From assembly GCA_964569425.1 (NCBI GenBank), contig CAZMVD010000003.1, positions 1 to 64,000 on the forward strand: a stretch of 64,000 nt of DNA, read 5' to 3'. A program made the translations under genes and the position numbers. Positions 48,067 through 56,756 of this stretch are shown in pieces (position 1 is the stretch's first letter; every line of letters starts with the position of its first letter). Source of the DNA: JACQXM01 sp964569425 (GTDB lineage Bacteria; Planctomycetota; Phycisphaerae; UBA1845). The notes below the pieces were generated by a model. That model was not told where the DNA came from. It was given only the letters and a program-made list of their open reading frames with translations, and did not search any database.

Positions 48067-49254
48067 ATGCTCAAGAACGTCTTTGTCGCCGGTGGCGTGC
48101 GGACCCCCTTCGGTACGTTCAACGGCTCGTTGGCCGGGCTCACCGCCCCTCAGTTGGGCAGTGCCGTGATTCGCGAGACCTTGCGCCAGACCGGCGTCGA
48201 GTCGCGCGAGGTCGACGAAGTCATTTTCGGGAATGTCATCGGTGCCGGGCTGGGCCAGAACGTGGCGCGACAGGCCACCCTGGGGGCGGGGTTGGGGGTG
48301 GAGGTCGGCGCCACCACGATCAACAAGGTCTGTGGTTCGGCCTTGCGGGCCGTGGTGCTCGCGGCGCAGGGTATTCAATGCGGTGACGCGAGCCTGGTGG
48401 TTGCCGGCGGTTGCGAGAGCATGAGCAACGCGCCGTATCTGCTGCGCAAAGCGCGCACCGGCTACCGCATGGGTCATGGCGAATTGATCGACGCCATGAT
48501 TTACGACGGCCTGTGGGACGTGTACACCAACCGGCACATGGGCACCTGCGGGGATCAGTGCGCCAACAAGTATCAGATCTCACGGGAAGCGCAGGACAAC
48601 TTCGCGGCGGAGAGTTACCATCGCGCCATTCGCGCGTGGGATGAGGGGTTCTTCTCCACCACGGTCGTGCCCGTGGAAGTCGCCAGCGGCAAGACCAAGA
48701 CCCTGGTTGAGCGTGACGAAGACCTGGCCAAGTTCCAGGGTGACGACAAGTTGAAGTCACTCAAGCCGGCCTTCGGCCCCGACAGCACCATTACTGCGGG
48801 CAACGCTTCCAAGATCAACGACGGCGCGGCGTCCATGATCGTCTTTGACGACGACAAGCGCAAGGCGCTGGGGCTGACCCCCGCGGCACGCATCCTTGGT
48901 CATGCCAATGTGGCGATGGAATCGGACTGGTTCACCATTGCGCCGATCTACGCGATTCGCAAGCTCTGCGAGAGAATCAAGATCAAACCGGCCGACGTGG
49001 ATCTGTTTGAGATCAACGAGGCGTTCTCCGTGGTCCCGCTGGTGGCGATCCGCGAACTCAAGCTGGACCATGCCCGGGTCAACGTGGCGGGCGGGGCGGT
49101 GGCCATCGGGCATCCCATCGGCGCCACCGGGGCGCGGCTGGTGAACACGCTGGTTCGCGCGCTGCATCGCCGGCAGAAGCGCCTGGGCATCGCATGTTTG
49201 TGCATCGGCGGCGGCGAGGCGACGGCGGTGGCGGTGGAGCGGTATGACGGCTGA
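48067..49254 (+). CDS. phaA: Acetyl-CoA acetyltransferase (beta-ketothiolase)
   Basis: 395 residues, the standard thiolase length. It condenses two acetyl-CoA to acetoacetyl-CoA, the first PHB step. The acyl-accepting Cys is C89 in INKVCGSALRAV. The GHP motif VAIGHPIGATGARL holds the base His, and the second Cys is in CIGGGEA near the end. NEAF (EINEAFSVVPL) is present. The start ATG at 48067 has cggag upstream. It follows the phasin gene by 151 bases and leads into phaE/phaC. The biosynthetic rather than degradative role is inferred from the cluster. Confidence 0.94.
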   Translation: MLKNVFVAGGVRTPFGTFNGSLAGLTAPQLGSAVIRETLRQTGVESREVDEVIFGNVIGAGLGQNVARQATLGAGLGVEVGATTINKVCGSALRAVVLAAQGIQCGDASLVVAGGCESMSNAPYLLRKARTGYRMGHGELIDAMIYDGLWDVYTNRHMGTCGDQCANKYQISREAQDNFAAESYHRAIRAWDEGFFSTTVVPVEVASGKTKTLVERDEDLAKFQGDDKLKSLKPAFGPDSTITAGNASKINDGAASMIVFDDDKRKALGLTPAARILGHANVAMESDWFTIAPIYAIRKLCERIKIKPADVDLFEINEAFSVVPLVAIRELKLDHARVNVAGGAVAIGHPIGATGARLVNTLVRALHRRQKRLGIACLCIGGGEATAVAVERYDG

Positions 49255-49315
49255 TGACGGCGCGGGCCCGGTTAAAGCGGGGGCGCCGGTTTGGTGTTCA
49301 GGAAGGCGGACAGGC

Positions 49316-49789
49316 ATGAGCGGCGGTACGAACTCGACGGATCCCTTTTCCCGATTCTGGATGGACATGGTGTCCAAAATGGCACCGCCCGGCATGGGTG
49401 GCGCCAGCTATCCATCGCCCAGTGAAGAGGCCATGCGGCAGGCCCGCCAGGCGTTTTTCGATGTCTGGGCCAAGCATTGCGAGGAGTACCTCGGGTCGGA
49501 GGCGTTCCTGGACATGCTGCGCAAGTCCATGGACAACGCGCTGGCCTTCAAGCAGCAAGTAAACGAGTATCTCACGAAGGCGCTCCACGAGAGCCAAATG
49601 CCCACGCGGGAAGACACCGATTCGATCATGCTGGTGTTGCGCAGTATGGAGGAGCGCGTGCTCGATCGCCTGGGCAAGTTGTCGCAGCGAGTGGATACGT
49701 TGGAAGCCCGCCTGGGTGAAGGGGGCACCGCTCCGCCGCCAGGTCCGGTGGAGAACCGTCGCAGACCGGTCAAAGGAGCACCACGATGA
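49316..49789 (+). CDS. Short PhaE-like subunit of PHA synthase
   Basis: 157 residues: a helical N-terminal part (NSTDPFSRFWMDMVSKMAPPG), a middle with EEAMRQARQAFFDVWAKHCEEYLGS, and a C-terminal coiled coil (SIMLVLRSMEERVLDRLGKLSQRVDTLEARL). By position directly before phaC, with the stop overlapping the phaC start (ATGA), it should be the partner subunit required by class III or IV synthases. PhaE in known class III systems is about twice this length; the class IV partner (Bacillus PhaR) is nearer in size. The ATG at 49316 follows aggaagg at a rather wide spacing. Confidence 0.7.
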   Translation: MSGGTNSTDPFSRFWMDMVSKMAPPGMGGASYPSPSEEAMRQARQAFFDVWAKHCEEYLGSEAFLDMLRKSMDNALAFKQQVNEYLTKALHESQMPTREDTDSIMLVLRSMEERVLDRLGKLSQRVDTLEARLGEGGTAPPPGPVENRRRPVKGAPR

Positions 49790-50895
49790 CGGCTACCGCA
49801 CAGGCCTGGATGCCCTGGACGCCCTGGATGCCCACGCCGGGAGATGTCCAGGGGCAGTGGGAAGGGCTGTTGAAGAAGCTTACTCATCTGCCCAAGGTGG
49901 CGGAGGTCGCGCGACAGGTTCGCGTTGGCGCCACGCCGAAGGAAGTGGTGTATCGATTGGACAAGCTGCGCCTGCTGCATTACCTCACCGATGCCGAGCA
50001 GGAGTTCGCCACCCCGCTGCTGGTGGTTTTTGCCCTGGTCAACCGTCCCTATATTCTCGATCTGCGGCCGGGCAAGAGCGTGGTCAGTCACTTCATCAAC
50101 GCCGGGTTCGACACGTACAACCTCGACTGGGGAGTGCCCACCGACGGGGACCGCTTCCTGGACATGGAGGACTACATCGACGGCTACCTGAACACCATGG
50201 TTGATCAGGTGCGCGAACGGACGGGCCGCGACAAGATCAACATCCTGGGCTACTGCATGGGCGGGTCGATGAGTGCCATGTATACGGCACTGTATCCCGA
50301 CAAGGTGCAGAATCTCATCATGCTCGCGGCACCGGTGGACTGGTCGAGCAAGGACTACCTGCTGGGCAAGTGGCTCGACCCCAAGGTGTTCGACGTGGAC
50401 AAGCTGATCGAAGTCTACGGCAACGCCCCGGCGGACCTGCTTCAGGGGTCGTTCCTGCTGCTCAAGCCGGTGTCCACCCTGGTGGAGAAGTACTTCAGCT
50501 TCTACGAGAACATGGAAGACGAGAAGTTCCTCGAAGACTTCTTCGCCATGGAAACCTGGCTGAACGACAACATTCCCGTCGCCGGCGAGATGTTTCGCCA
50601 GTTCGTGAAATACTGCATGCAGCAGAACCGGTTGATCCAGGGCAAATTGCGCATCGGCGGCCGCGCCGTCAACTTGCGCAACATCACCTGCCCGATCCTT
50701 AACCTCACCGCCCAGCACGATCACCTGGTGCCCTGCGGATTGAGCACCCCGTTCAACGACGCGGTGGGCTCCAGCGATCGCCGGTCGATCAACTTCCCCG
50801 CAGGGCACATCGGTATGGCCGTGGGCTCCAAAGCCAACCGCGAGCTGTGGCCCCAGGCGGTGGACTGGTTGGCGGAACGGTCGGAACAGTTGTAG
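49786..50895 (+). CDS. phaC: Class III polyhydroxyalkanoate synthase, PhaC subunit
   Basis: 369 residues, typical for class III (class I and II enzymes are near 560-600). It polymerises 3-hydroxyacyl-CoA at the granule surface. The catalytic triad is visible: Cys 157 in the lipase-like box GYCMGG, Asp 312 in AQHDHLVP and His 341 in AGHIGM. The conserved LDWGVPTDGDR stretch is present at 113-123. The ATG at 49786 overlaps the stop of the PhaE-like gene and has aaaggag eight bases upstream, so translation is probably coupled. This favours a two-subunit enzyme. Confidence 0.96.
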   Translation: MTATAQAWMPWTPWMPTPGDVQGQWEGLLKKLTHLPKVAEVARQVRVGATPKEVVYRLDKLRLLHYLTDAEQEFATPLLVVFALVNRPYILDLRPGKSVVSHFINAGFDTYNLDWGVPTDGDRFLDMEDYIDGYLNTMVDQVRERTGRDKINILGYCMGGSMSAMYTALYPDKVQNLIMLAAPVDWSSKDYLLGKWLDPKVFDVDKLIEVYGNAPADLLQGSFLLLKPVSTLVEKYFSFYENMEDEKFLEDFFAMETWLNDNIPVAGEMFRQFVKYCMQQNRLIQGKLRIGGRAVNLRNITCPILNLTAQHDHLVPCGLSTPFNDAVGSSDRRSINFPAGHIGMAVGSKANRELWPQAVDWLAERSEQL

Positions 50896-50945
50896 CCGCG
50901 TGGCACGGCGGCCCGCAGGAGGCGAGCCTGAGGAGTTGGAGTGAT

Positions 50946-51767
50946 ATGGAGCTCAAGGGAAGAACAGCGATCATCACCGGTGGCGCCAGCGGAATCGGCC
51001 TGGCGGTCTGCCGGCTTCTGGCGGCCGAGGAAGTGAAGGCGGTCGGCGTGGTTGACATGGTCGACTACGTCGAGTCTTTCTGTGACGAGATCAACGAGGA
51101 ACTGGGTCGCAAAGTACTCATTCCCTATCGCGGAGACGTTACCGACGGCGCCTTCCGCGAGGCGGTGTTCGCGGACATGGAAAAAAGGTCCGGCCCCGTC
51201 AGCCTGTGCGTTCCGGCCGCGGGCATTACCCGCGACCGCCTCAGCGTCAAGGTGGACCAGCGCAACGGATCGAGCACGGCCAACATCTACAGCGAAGACG
51301 ACTTTCGTCGGGTGATCGACGTCGATCTCGTGGCTCCCATTTATTGGGCGATGCGGATGGTGGCATCGGTCGCGGTGGACCGCGCCAAGCGCGGGCTTTC
51401 CCAGTGGGCGCCCGAGGAGACCATGCAGGGCGCGATTGTGCTGATCGGGTCCATTTCGTCGGTGGGCAATCGCGGACAGATTGCTTATGCAACTGCAAAA
51501 GCCGGGTTGGAGGGGGCGCAGGCGACGTTGGCCAAGGAAGCCATCTACTTCGGCGTCCGTTGCGCCATCATTCATCCGGGCTTTACGGATACGCCGATGG
51601 TGCGTTCCATGGGCGACCAGTTGATTCGCGAGAAGATCCTGCCGAACACTCAGCTTCGCCGGCTGATTCGCCCCGATGAGGTTGCCAGTGCCATCGTGTT
51701 CATGCTGCGAAACTCGGCCGTCAGCGGCACCTTGTGGGCCGACGCCGGCTGGCATCCGACGGCGTGA
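50946..51767 (+). CDS. Short-chain dehydrogenase/reductase in the PHA cluster
   Basis: 273 residues. The NAD(P)-binding TGGASGIG is at 11-18. The catalytic Ser lies in VLIGSISSVG and the Tyr/Lys in AYATAKAG. The usual NNAG motif is replaced by PAAG, and an insertion (QRNGSSTANIYSEDDFRRVID) precedes the active site. The product is thus more divergent than the FabG-like gene 254 bases downstream. It could be a second acetoacetyl-CoA reductase or a 3-hydroxyacyl dehydrogenase with another specificity. The ATG at 50946 follows aggag. It is co-directional with phaC, 50 bases away. Confidence 0.88.
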   Translation: MELKGRTAIITGGASGIGLAVCRLLAAEEVKAVGVVDMVDYVESFCDEINEELGRKVLIPYRGDVTDGAFREAVFADMEKRSGPVSLCVPAAGITRDRLSVKVDQRNGSSTANIYSEDDFRRVIDVDLVAPIYWAMRMVASVAVDRAKRGLSQWAPEETMQGAIVLIGSISSVGNRGQIAYATAKAGLEGAQATLAKEAIYFGVRCAIIHPGFTDTPMVRSMGDQLIREKILPNTQLRRLIRPDEVASAIVFMLRNSAVSGTLWADAGWHPTA

Positions 51768-51915
51768 GCATTGCGATTGTCGGCAGTGACGGCGTCACTC
51801 GGCAGCCGGGTTCAAGCTCATTTCCCAACGACAATCCGGTCAAACTGACGGGAGCAGTTTCGCGGTTGCACCAATCGCGGATGCGTCACAATCCCATCAC
51901 ATTCATGGATTATCG

Positions 51916-51944
51916 TTGACACCGGTACAGGAAACACGCAGACT
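51916..51944 (+). promoter_or_regulatory. Weak candidate promoter of phaB
   Basis: A perfect TTGACA (51916-51921), a 17-base spacer and CAGACT, about 78 bases upstream of the FabG-like start. The -10 is poor. Confidence 0.3.
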
Positions 51945-52021
51945 GTGTTTTGTTTGAAGGGTCGTTCCTGTCGCGGGATTCCGGTCTGTCGTCATCCTGC
52001 CTCCGGAGAGGGAGCAAGGCT

Positions 52022-52765
52022 ATGGAATTGAAAGGCAAGATCAGCCTGGTTTCGGGATCTTCGCGGGGGATCGGCCGAGCGATCGCTTTGGCGCTGGCCG
52101 AAGCCGGCAGCGACGTGGTGGTCAATTACGCGTCGAACCGGGCTGCCGCCGAGGAAGTGGTCGCTCGCATCACGCAGCACGGGCGTCGTGCTGTGGCCCT
52201 GCAGGCCGACGTCAGCAATCGCAAGCAAGTCTCCGACATGATCGAAGAAGCGCAGAAGCAACTGGGCGTGGTTCAGATCCTCGTCAACAATGCCGGAATC
52301 ACGCGGGACAAGTCGTTTCTCAAGCTCAGCCCAGAGCATTGGCATCAGGTGATCGTGACGCACCTTGACGGCGCCTTCAATCTCACCGGGTTGCTGCTGC
52401 CCAACATGATCGAGTCGAAGTGGGGCCGGATCGTGAACATCACCTCCATCGTGGGGCAGATCGGCAACTTTGGCCAGTCCAACTATGCGGTGGCCAAGGG
52501 GGGGCTGATGGCCTTCACCAAGACCCTGGCGCGCGAAGTGGCGATGAAGGGGGTGACGGTCAACGCGGTCTCGCCGGGGTTCATTGAGACGGACATGACC
52601 TCGGCCGTACCCCCGGCGGTGATTGAACAGGTCAAGCAGTTCACCCCGATGGGCCGACTGGGAACCCCCGAGGAAGTCGCGCTGGCGGTGCGCTTCCTGG
52701 CGGACCCCAAGGCGGCGTTCATCACCGGTCAGATCATCAACGTCAACGGCGGCATGTACATGTGA
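52022..52765 (+). CDS. phaB: Acetoacetyl-CoA reductase / FabG-like SDR
   Basis: 247 residues of classical SDR. The cofactor loop is GSSRGIG (12-18) and NNAG is at 89-92. The catalytic residues are Ser 142, Tyr 155 and Lys 159 (YAVAK), and the C-terminus is GQIINVNGGMYM. The next-to-cofactor NYASNRAAAEE stretch fits NADPH use. In this cluster it should reduce acetoacetyl-CoA to (R)-3-hydroxybutyryl-CoA, but the sequence alone does not separate PhaB from FabG. The ATG at 52022 follows ggagagggag. It is the last gene of the rightward PHA set. Confidence 0.88.
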   Translation: MELKGKISLVSGSSRGIGRAIALALAEAGSDVVVNYASNRAAAEEVVARITQHGRRAVALQADVSNRKQVSDMIEEAQKQLGVVQILVNNAGITRDKSFLKLSPEHWHQVIVTHLDGAFNLTGLLLPNMIESKWGRIVNITSIVGQIGNFGQSNYAVAKGGLMAFTKTLAREVAMKGVTVNAVSPGFIETDMTSAVPPAVIEQVKQFTPMGRLGTPEEVALAVRFLADPKAAFITGQIINVNGGMYM

Positions 52766-53110
52766 GCCGTTCGCTCATGGCCCGGGCATTGTCCCCCGGG
52801 TTTCCCGGTGCCGGCGGGGCGCCGTTCGAGGGTGCCACGGCGTGTCACTCGCGCATGACAGAAGCCCCGATCGGCGGCAAGATCACGGATGCGCCGCGCC
52901 CGCGGGGCTTCGTGCGTAAGTTGGTTTCGAGCATTTTGCTTCGAAACCACAGGTCGAATGACCTCTACCATTATTATGCGCAATCATCGGCAAAAATCAA
53001 GAAAAATCCGGAATTGCAGCGCGCGTTTTGAGGTGGTCGCCACGAAGGGAATTGTCTCGGGAATGGTACTCGGATTGGTGTGATTTCCGCACGGTCGAAC
53101 GCAGAATTCG
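52766..53110. other. Intergenic region
   Basis: It lies between the convergent phaB and the leftward hypothetical at 53111. There is GC-rich imperfect dyad text just after phaB (cccgggcattgtcccccggg at 52780-52799), then an AT-richer stretch at 52940-53020. I see no gene. Confidence 0.5.
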
Positions 53111-53659
53111 CTACACAATGAGTTCGCCGTGACCTTCCGAACCCGATTCGCCGCGATGCTCCCAGGCCTTTCGCACCAGACCCAGACCGAACAGGCAATA
53201 CTCAAAGTCCTCGCTCAGCGAGCGGAACAGACGAGGCGGCGGAATATCCTTCTCGACGGCCAGGTCGGCTACGATCGCATAGGATTGCTTGCCCTGGACG
53301 ACATAGTCGTGAAGGACGTCGGACAAGACAGGAGCGCTGCGCCGGAGGTTCTCCGGATACATGCCCGCCCAGAACAACGTGTAGTCGCCGATGTGCCGGT
53401 ACATCTGCCGGTCGCGGTCGGTGGCGTTGATGGGCTGCTCATCGGCCATGGCTGCGAGCATCCGTGCGATTTGTTCAAGACGTTTGCCCCGCGCGGTGCG
53501 CATGGTGTTCAAGGTGTCGATGTGCGTAAAGTTGACCAGCAGGTCCGCCAGGTAATCGGTGAGGTCCGGATCGCACAGTCCGACCTCGGTGCAGAACGCA
53601 TGTTCCACGGCCGCGGCGAAGTGACGGCGAAGCGGATGATCCTTCGGGATGGAGCGCAT
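53111..53659 (-). CDS. Conserved hypothetical protein
   Basis: 182 residues, cytoplasmic and mostly helical. The segment DRDRQMYRHIGDYTLFWAGMYPENL resembles a conserved core (IGDy.LF..G.FPE) that I have seen in proteins annotated only as hypothetical in Proteobacteria and Planctomycetes. I chose the ATG at 53659, which begins MRSIPKDHPLRRHFA; the frame continues upstream to 53707. There is no operon partner. The function is unknown. Confidence 0.7.
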   Translation of the reverse strand: MRSIPKDHPLRRHFAAAVEHAFCTEVGLCDPDLTDYLADLLVNFTHIDTLNTMRTARGKRLEQIARMLAAMADEQPINATDRDRQMYRHIGDYTLFWAGMYPENLRRSAPVLSDVLHDYVVQGKQSYAIVADLAVEKDIPPPRLFRSLSEDFEYCLFGLGLVRKAWEHRGESGSEGHGELIV

Positions 53660-53922
53660 GACAAACCAACTCCCGTTGCGCAATACGGCCGGCGCAGGCC
53701 GCGGCACGAGGATTCGCCCGTCCGACTTCGGCGGGGTTCATCCCGTAAAAATCGTAGGATTCAACGGAGGTAGGGGCAACTGAATTCCGGACGCGGCGGT
53801 GCGGATATGGGACGCAATCCGGCCCACGCCAAGCGCGGGACCGCGGGAACGGACCGGCATTTGCAGGAACAGTGGTCAGGCGCGCGGCGCCATCGCCGGA
53901 CCGCGCCACCATCGGGACGTCG

Positions 53923-55020
53923 TCAGGGCGTGCTTTCGCTGCTTTCCGGCTCCGCCGGCTCTTCGGAACCGGGCGTGTTTTCTGCGCCGCGCTCCGTCGT
54001 CTTCACCGGGGCGACTTCCTTCGGCGACGCGGCTTTGGCCGTCTTGCCTGGCAAGTCGCGCCGCGATGCGTGGTAGCGTTCCAACTGCGCGGAATTGAGC
54101 AACCCGACCAGCCGCGTATCCATCTGCGAAAACAGTTCGTGAACCGGCTTGAGCAACTCCTCTCGTTCCTTTTCGACCCGTGCCTTTTTCTCGGTGTCGC
54201 GCGCCGCGATCGCCTCGCGCAGGGTGGCGGTCAAACGGGTGAGCGCGTTCTTGTTGACCTTGCGGAAATCGGCGGTTTTCTCCTTGGTTTCCTTGAGAAT
54301 CGAACGCGCGGAGTCAATCTGCCCCTGGTCGAGATCGTACTCTTTGATGAAGTCCTCGACGTAGGTGTCGAAATGGCTGTCGGAGAACGACTCTTGGATC
54401 GGAACTCCCTCGCGCGGCTTGGGTGGTGTGGGCGGTCCGCCCGGCACCTGCTGCTGGGGAAAGAGCGGCGCCTCGACCACTTTGCCCTGCGCCCAATTGT
54501 CGAAATTCTGGTGGATCTGCTGGAAGTTCTTCTTCATCTCCGCAAGATCGAAATCGTGCACTTTCTGTTGTTCCGGGGTGAGGTAGGTGCGCCATTCTTC
54601 GTTCGCCCGGAAGATGGCCTCTTCGGCCAGCTTGGCGAGCGGGGCCGCCGCGCCGCCGATGCGCTTTAGTTCATTGGGATCGGATGGCGGCTTGGCGCCC
54701 AGTTGCGACGACAGCAGGTCGCGAATGGCCGGCCAGACCTGGCTTTCATGTTCTTTCAGAAAGCGGTACACCTCGCGCTTCATCAACACGTCGGTCTCGC
54801 GTGTCTGCTCTTCGTTCAGGTTGTAGCGCGCCGCGATGTTGCGCACGGCCACCTCGATGATCGTTTCGATGGTCGCCATGCTCTGCGACACGGTGGGCTG
54901 CAAGTCTACCTTGGTGGGGGGCGGCGCGGACTTGGGCGCGCTCTCCGGCGCCTGCGCCCGCAAAGTTACGGACACCATGCCGATAATGAGAGCGGTGGAT
55001 ACGAACACGACCTTTTTCAT
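53923..55020 (-). CDS. Exported helical hypothetical protein
   Basis: 365 residues. A signal peptide (MKKVVFVSTALIIGMVSVTL, then RAQA) is followed by a Pro/Lys linker. The rest is charged helical sequence (LNEEQTRETDVLMKREVYRFLKEHESQVW; TRLTATLREAIAARDTEKKARVEKEREELL) and an acidic, Ser/Glu/Pro-rich tail. Pairs such as YLTPEQQKVHD and LNSAQLERYHASRRDL are reminiscent of LTxxQ-type periplasmic Spy/CpxP helices, but this is weak. It lies 213 bases downstream of the TPR gene on the same strand. Confidence 0.75.
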   Translation of the reverse strand: MKKVVFVSTALIIGMVSVTLRAQAPESAPKSAPPPTKVDLQPTVSQSMATIETIIEVAVRNIAARYNLNEEQTRETDVLMKREVYRFLKEHESQVWPAIRDLLSSQLGAKPPSDPNELKRIGGAAAPLAKLAEEAIFRANEEWRTYLTPEQQKVHDFDLAEMKKNFQQIHQNFDNWAQGKVVEAPLFPQQQVPGGPPTPPKPREGVPIQESFSDSHFDTYVEDFIKEYDLDQGQIDSARSILKETKEKTADFRKVNKNALTRLTATLREAIAARDTEKKARVEKEREELLKPVHELFSQMDTRLVGLLNSAQLERYHASRRDLPGKTAKAASPKEVAPVKTTERGAENTPGSEEPAEPESSESTP

Positions 55021-55233
55021 CCTGGTTTCAGCCTCTGCAAGTCATTGAAATCGGCCGGCTTCCTCCGACCGCGGAAGGGGGATTCGCCACGCACCTCCCC
55101 AGCGCATCATACATACCGGCAAATGTCCCGGTTGCAAACGGTCCGGAGAAGCCAATTCCGGCGGTCGTCAAACCGGCACGAAAGAAAGGGCCGAGCTTTC
55201 CCGCAACCGGCTCAGGCTCGATGCTGCGGTTGG

Positions 55234-56583
55234 CTATTGGAACAAGGGTCTCAGCAGCAGGTTGCGAATGCGCCGTGCGGTATGCCGCAGGCGAAATCGC
55301 CATAGCCGGTCACGCAATTGACGAGCCGCCACAAACTCCGGATCGACTTTCAGCGTTCGCTCCAGCATGGACTTGGCGTCACGCCAGCGCCCAAGTTCCA
55401 CATGGGCCACCCCGGCATGAAACAATGCGATCTTGAAGTCGGGCTTAAGCCTGATCGCCTCTAGAAAATGGAGAAGGCCCGTTTCCGTCAGCCCGGTTCG
55501 CAATGAACAAATACCCAGATTGTTGTGGGCGTAACAATTTCGAGAATCTTGGGCCAAGGCCAGCCGAAAGCTGTCGGCCGCCTCGGCGGGGTGATTATCC
55601 GCCATGAGACACGTGCCCAAGAGCATGTGCGTGTGCGCGTCGGCCCCGGCGCGACCGGCCGCTTTGGTCAACGGCTCCCTGGCTTCGGCCACGCGGCCCA
55701 ACTGCAGGAGCGCCTCGCCGCGGCAGCGCTCCAGTTCGGCCAATTCCTTGTCGTCGAGCTCGTCTGTTCGCAGCGCATCGAAGCAGGTCAGGGCCTGAGC
55801 CGATTGCCCGGTTTGCAGCCAGACTCTCCCGAGGGCGAACTGCGCGGCGGCGTGGTCCGGCTCCAGTTCAAGGACTTGCAGGTACTTGGCGGCGGCGGTG
55901 GCCACGTCGCCCGCGGCGAGCAGCAGTTCGGCAAACTCACAAATCAGGTCGGTATTGCCGGGATCCTCGCGAAACTCCTCGAGGAAATACTCCCGGGCCA
56001 GATCGAGCTTCCCCTGCGCGCAATAGGCCTGGGCGATGCGGCGGTTGACGCCGATATAGGCGGGCTCCAACTCGAGCACACGTTGCCAGCAGTAGATCGC
56101 CCGTTCGGTTTGTCCGCGATCCGCGAGCGAGGCGCCGATGTGGAAGAAACAATGCGGGCACTCGGCATTCAGTTCCTGCGCGAGGTAGAACATCTCCTCC
56201 GCACGATCGTGCTGACCCAGGTGGGCATAGGCGTTGATTCGGTAGCAGTACGCCGGCTCGAAATCGGGATACAGACGCGACAGCTCTTCGAACACCTCGA
56301 TCGCCCGGGCGTAGCGTTCCAGTTGCAGCAGCGCCACCCCCAATGCCATGGAGACATCGCGTTCGCCGCTTTCCATGAGCAACGATCGCTCAAAGGCGGA
56401 GACCGCCTCGGCCACCTGGCCCAGTTCATCGAGCAGGTAACCGCGCTGGGCATGCCAAGCGGCGTTGTTGGGATTGATGGACAAAGCGACATCAATCTCG
56501 GCGAGCGCTTCGGCAAAGCGTTGCGACTCGCTGAGTTGCTGGGCGCGTTCGACGCGTTGTTCGGCCTCGAACCAGTCGTTCAT
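55234..56583 (-). CDS. Tetratricopeptide repeat protein
   Basis: 449 residues made of about 11 to 12 TPR units, e.g. FAEALAEIDVALSINPNNAAWHAQRG, YARAIEVFEELSRLYPDFEPAYCYR and PAEAADSFRLALAQDSRNCYAHNNLG. There is no signal peptide and no second domain. It is a protein-protein interaction scaffold; the partner cannot be told. Two adjacent units carry CPHCFFHIG and similar Cys/His residues of no obvious meaning. It ends in a basic tail (RLRHTARRIRNLLLRPLF). Confidence 0.92.
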   Translation of the reverse strand: MNDWFEAEQRVERAQQLSESQRFAEALAEIDVALSINPNNAAWHAQRGYLLDELGQVAEAVSAFERSLLMESGERDVSMALGVALLQLERYARAIEVFEELSRLYPDFEPAYCYRINAYAHLGQHDRAEEMFYLAQELNAECPHCFFHIGASLADRGQTERAIYCWQRVLELEPAYIGVNRRIAQAYCAQGKLDLAREYFLEEFREDPGNTDLICEFAELLLAAGDVATAAAKYLQVLELEPDHAAAQFALGRVWLQTGQSAQALTCFDALRTDELDDKELAELERCRGEALLQLGRVAEAREPLTKAAGRAGADAHTHMLLGTCLMADNHPAEAADSFRLALAQDSRNCYAHNNLGICSLRTGLTETGLLHFLEAIRLKPDFKIALFHAGVAHVELGRWRDAKSMLERTLKVDPEFVAARQLRDRLWRFRLRHTARRIRNLLLRPLFQ

Positions 56584-56756
56584 CGGAGCATCCGGGCGGG
56601 CGGGCCGACGAGCGCGGCCTTTACCCGCCGAATTGTATGCATCTTATCGGATACGGACAACCCTGAATACAGCGCCGATTTCGCAGCGCGGGGTGGAGTT
56701 GGCCGGCGCGGTCCCCGCCGGTGGGAGGTGTCCGGTGCCCCGCGGGGGCAGCGGCC

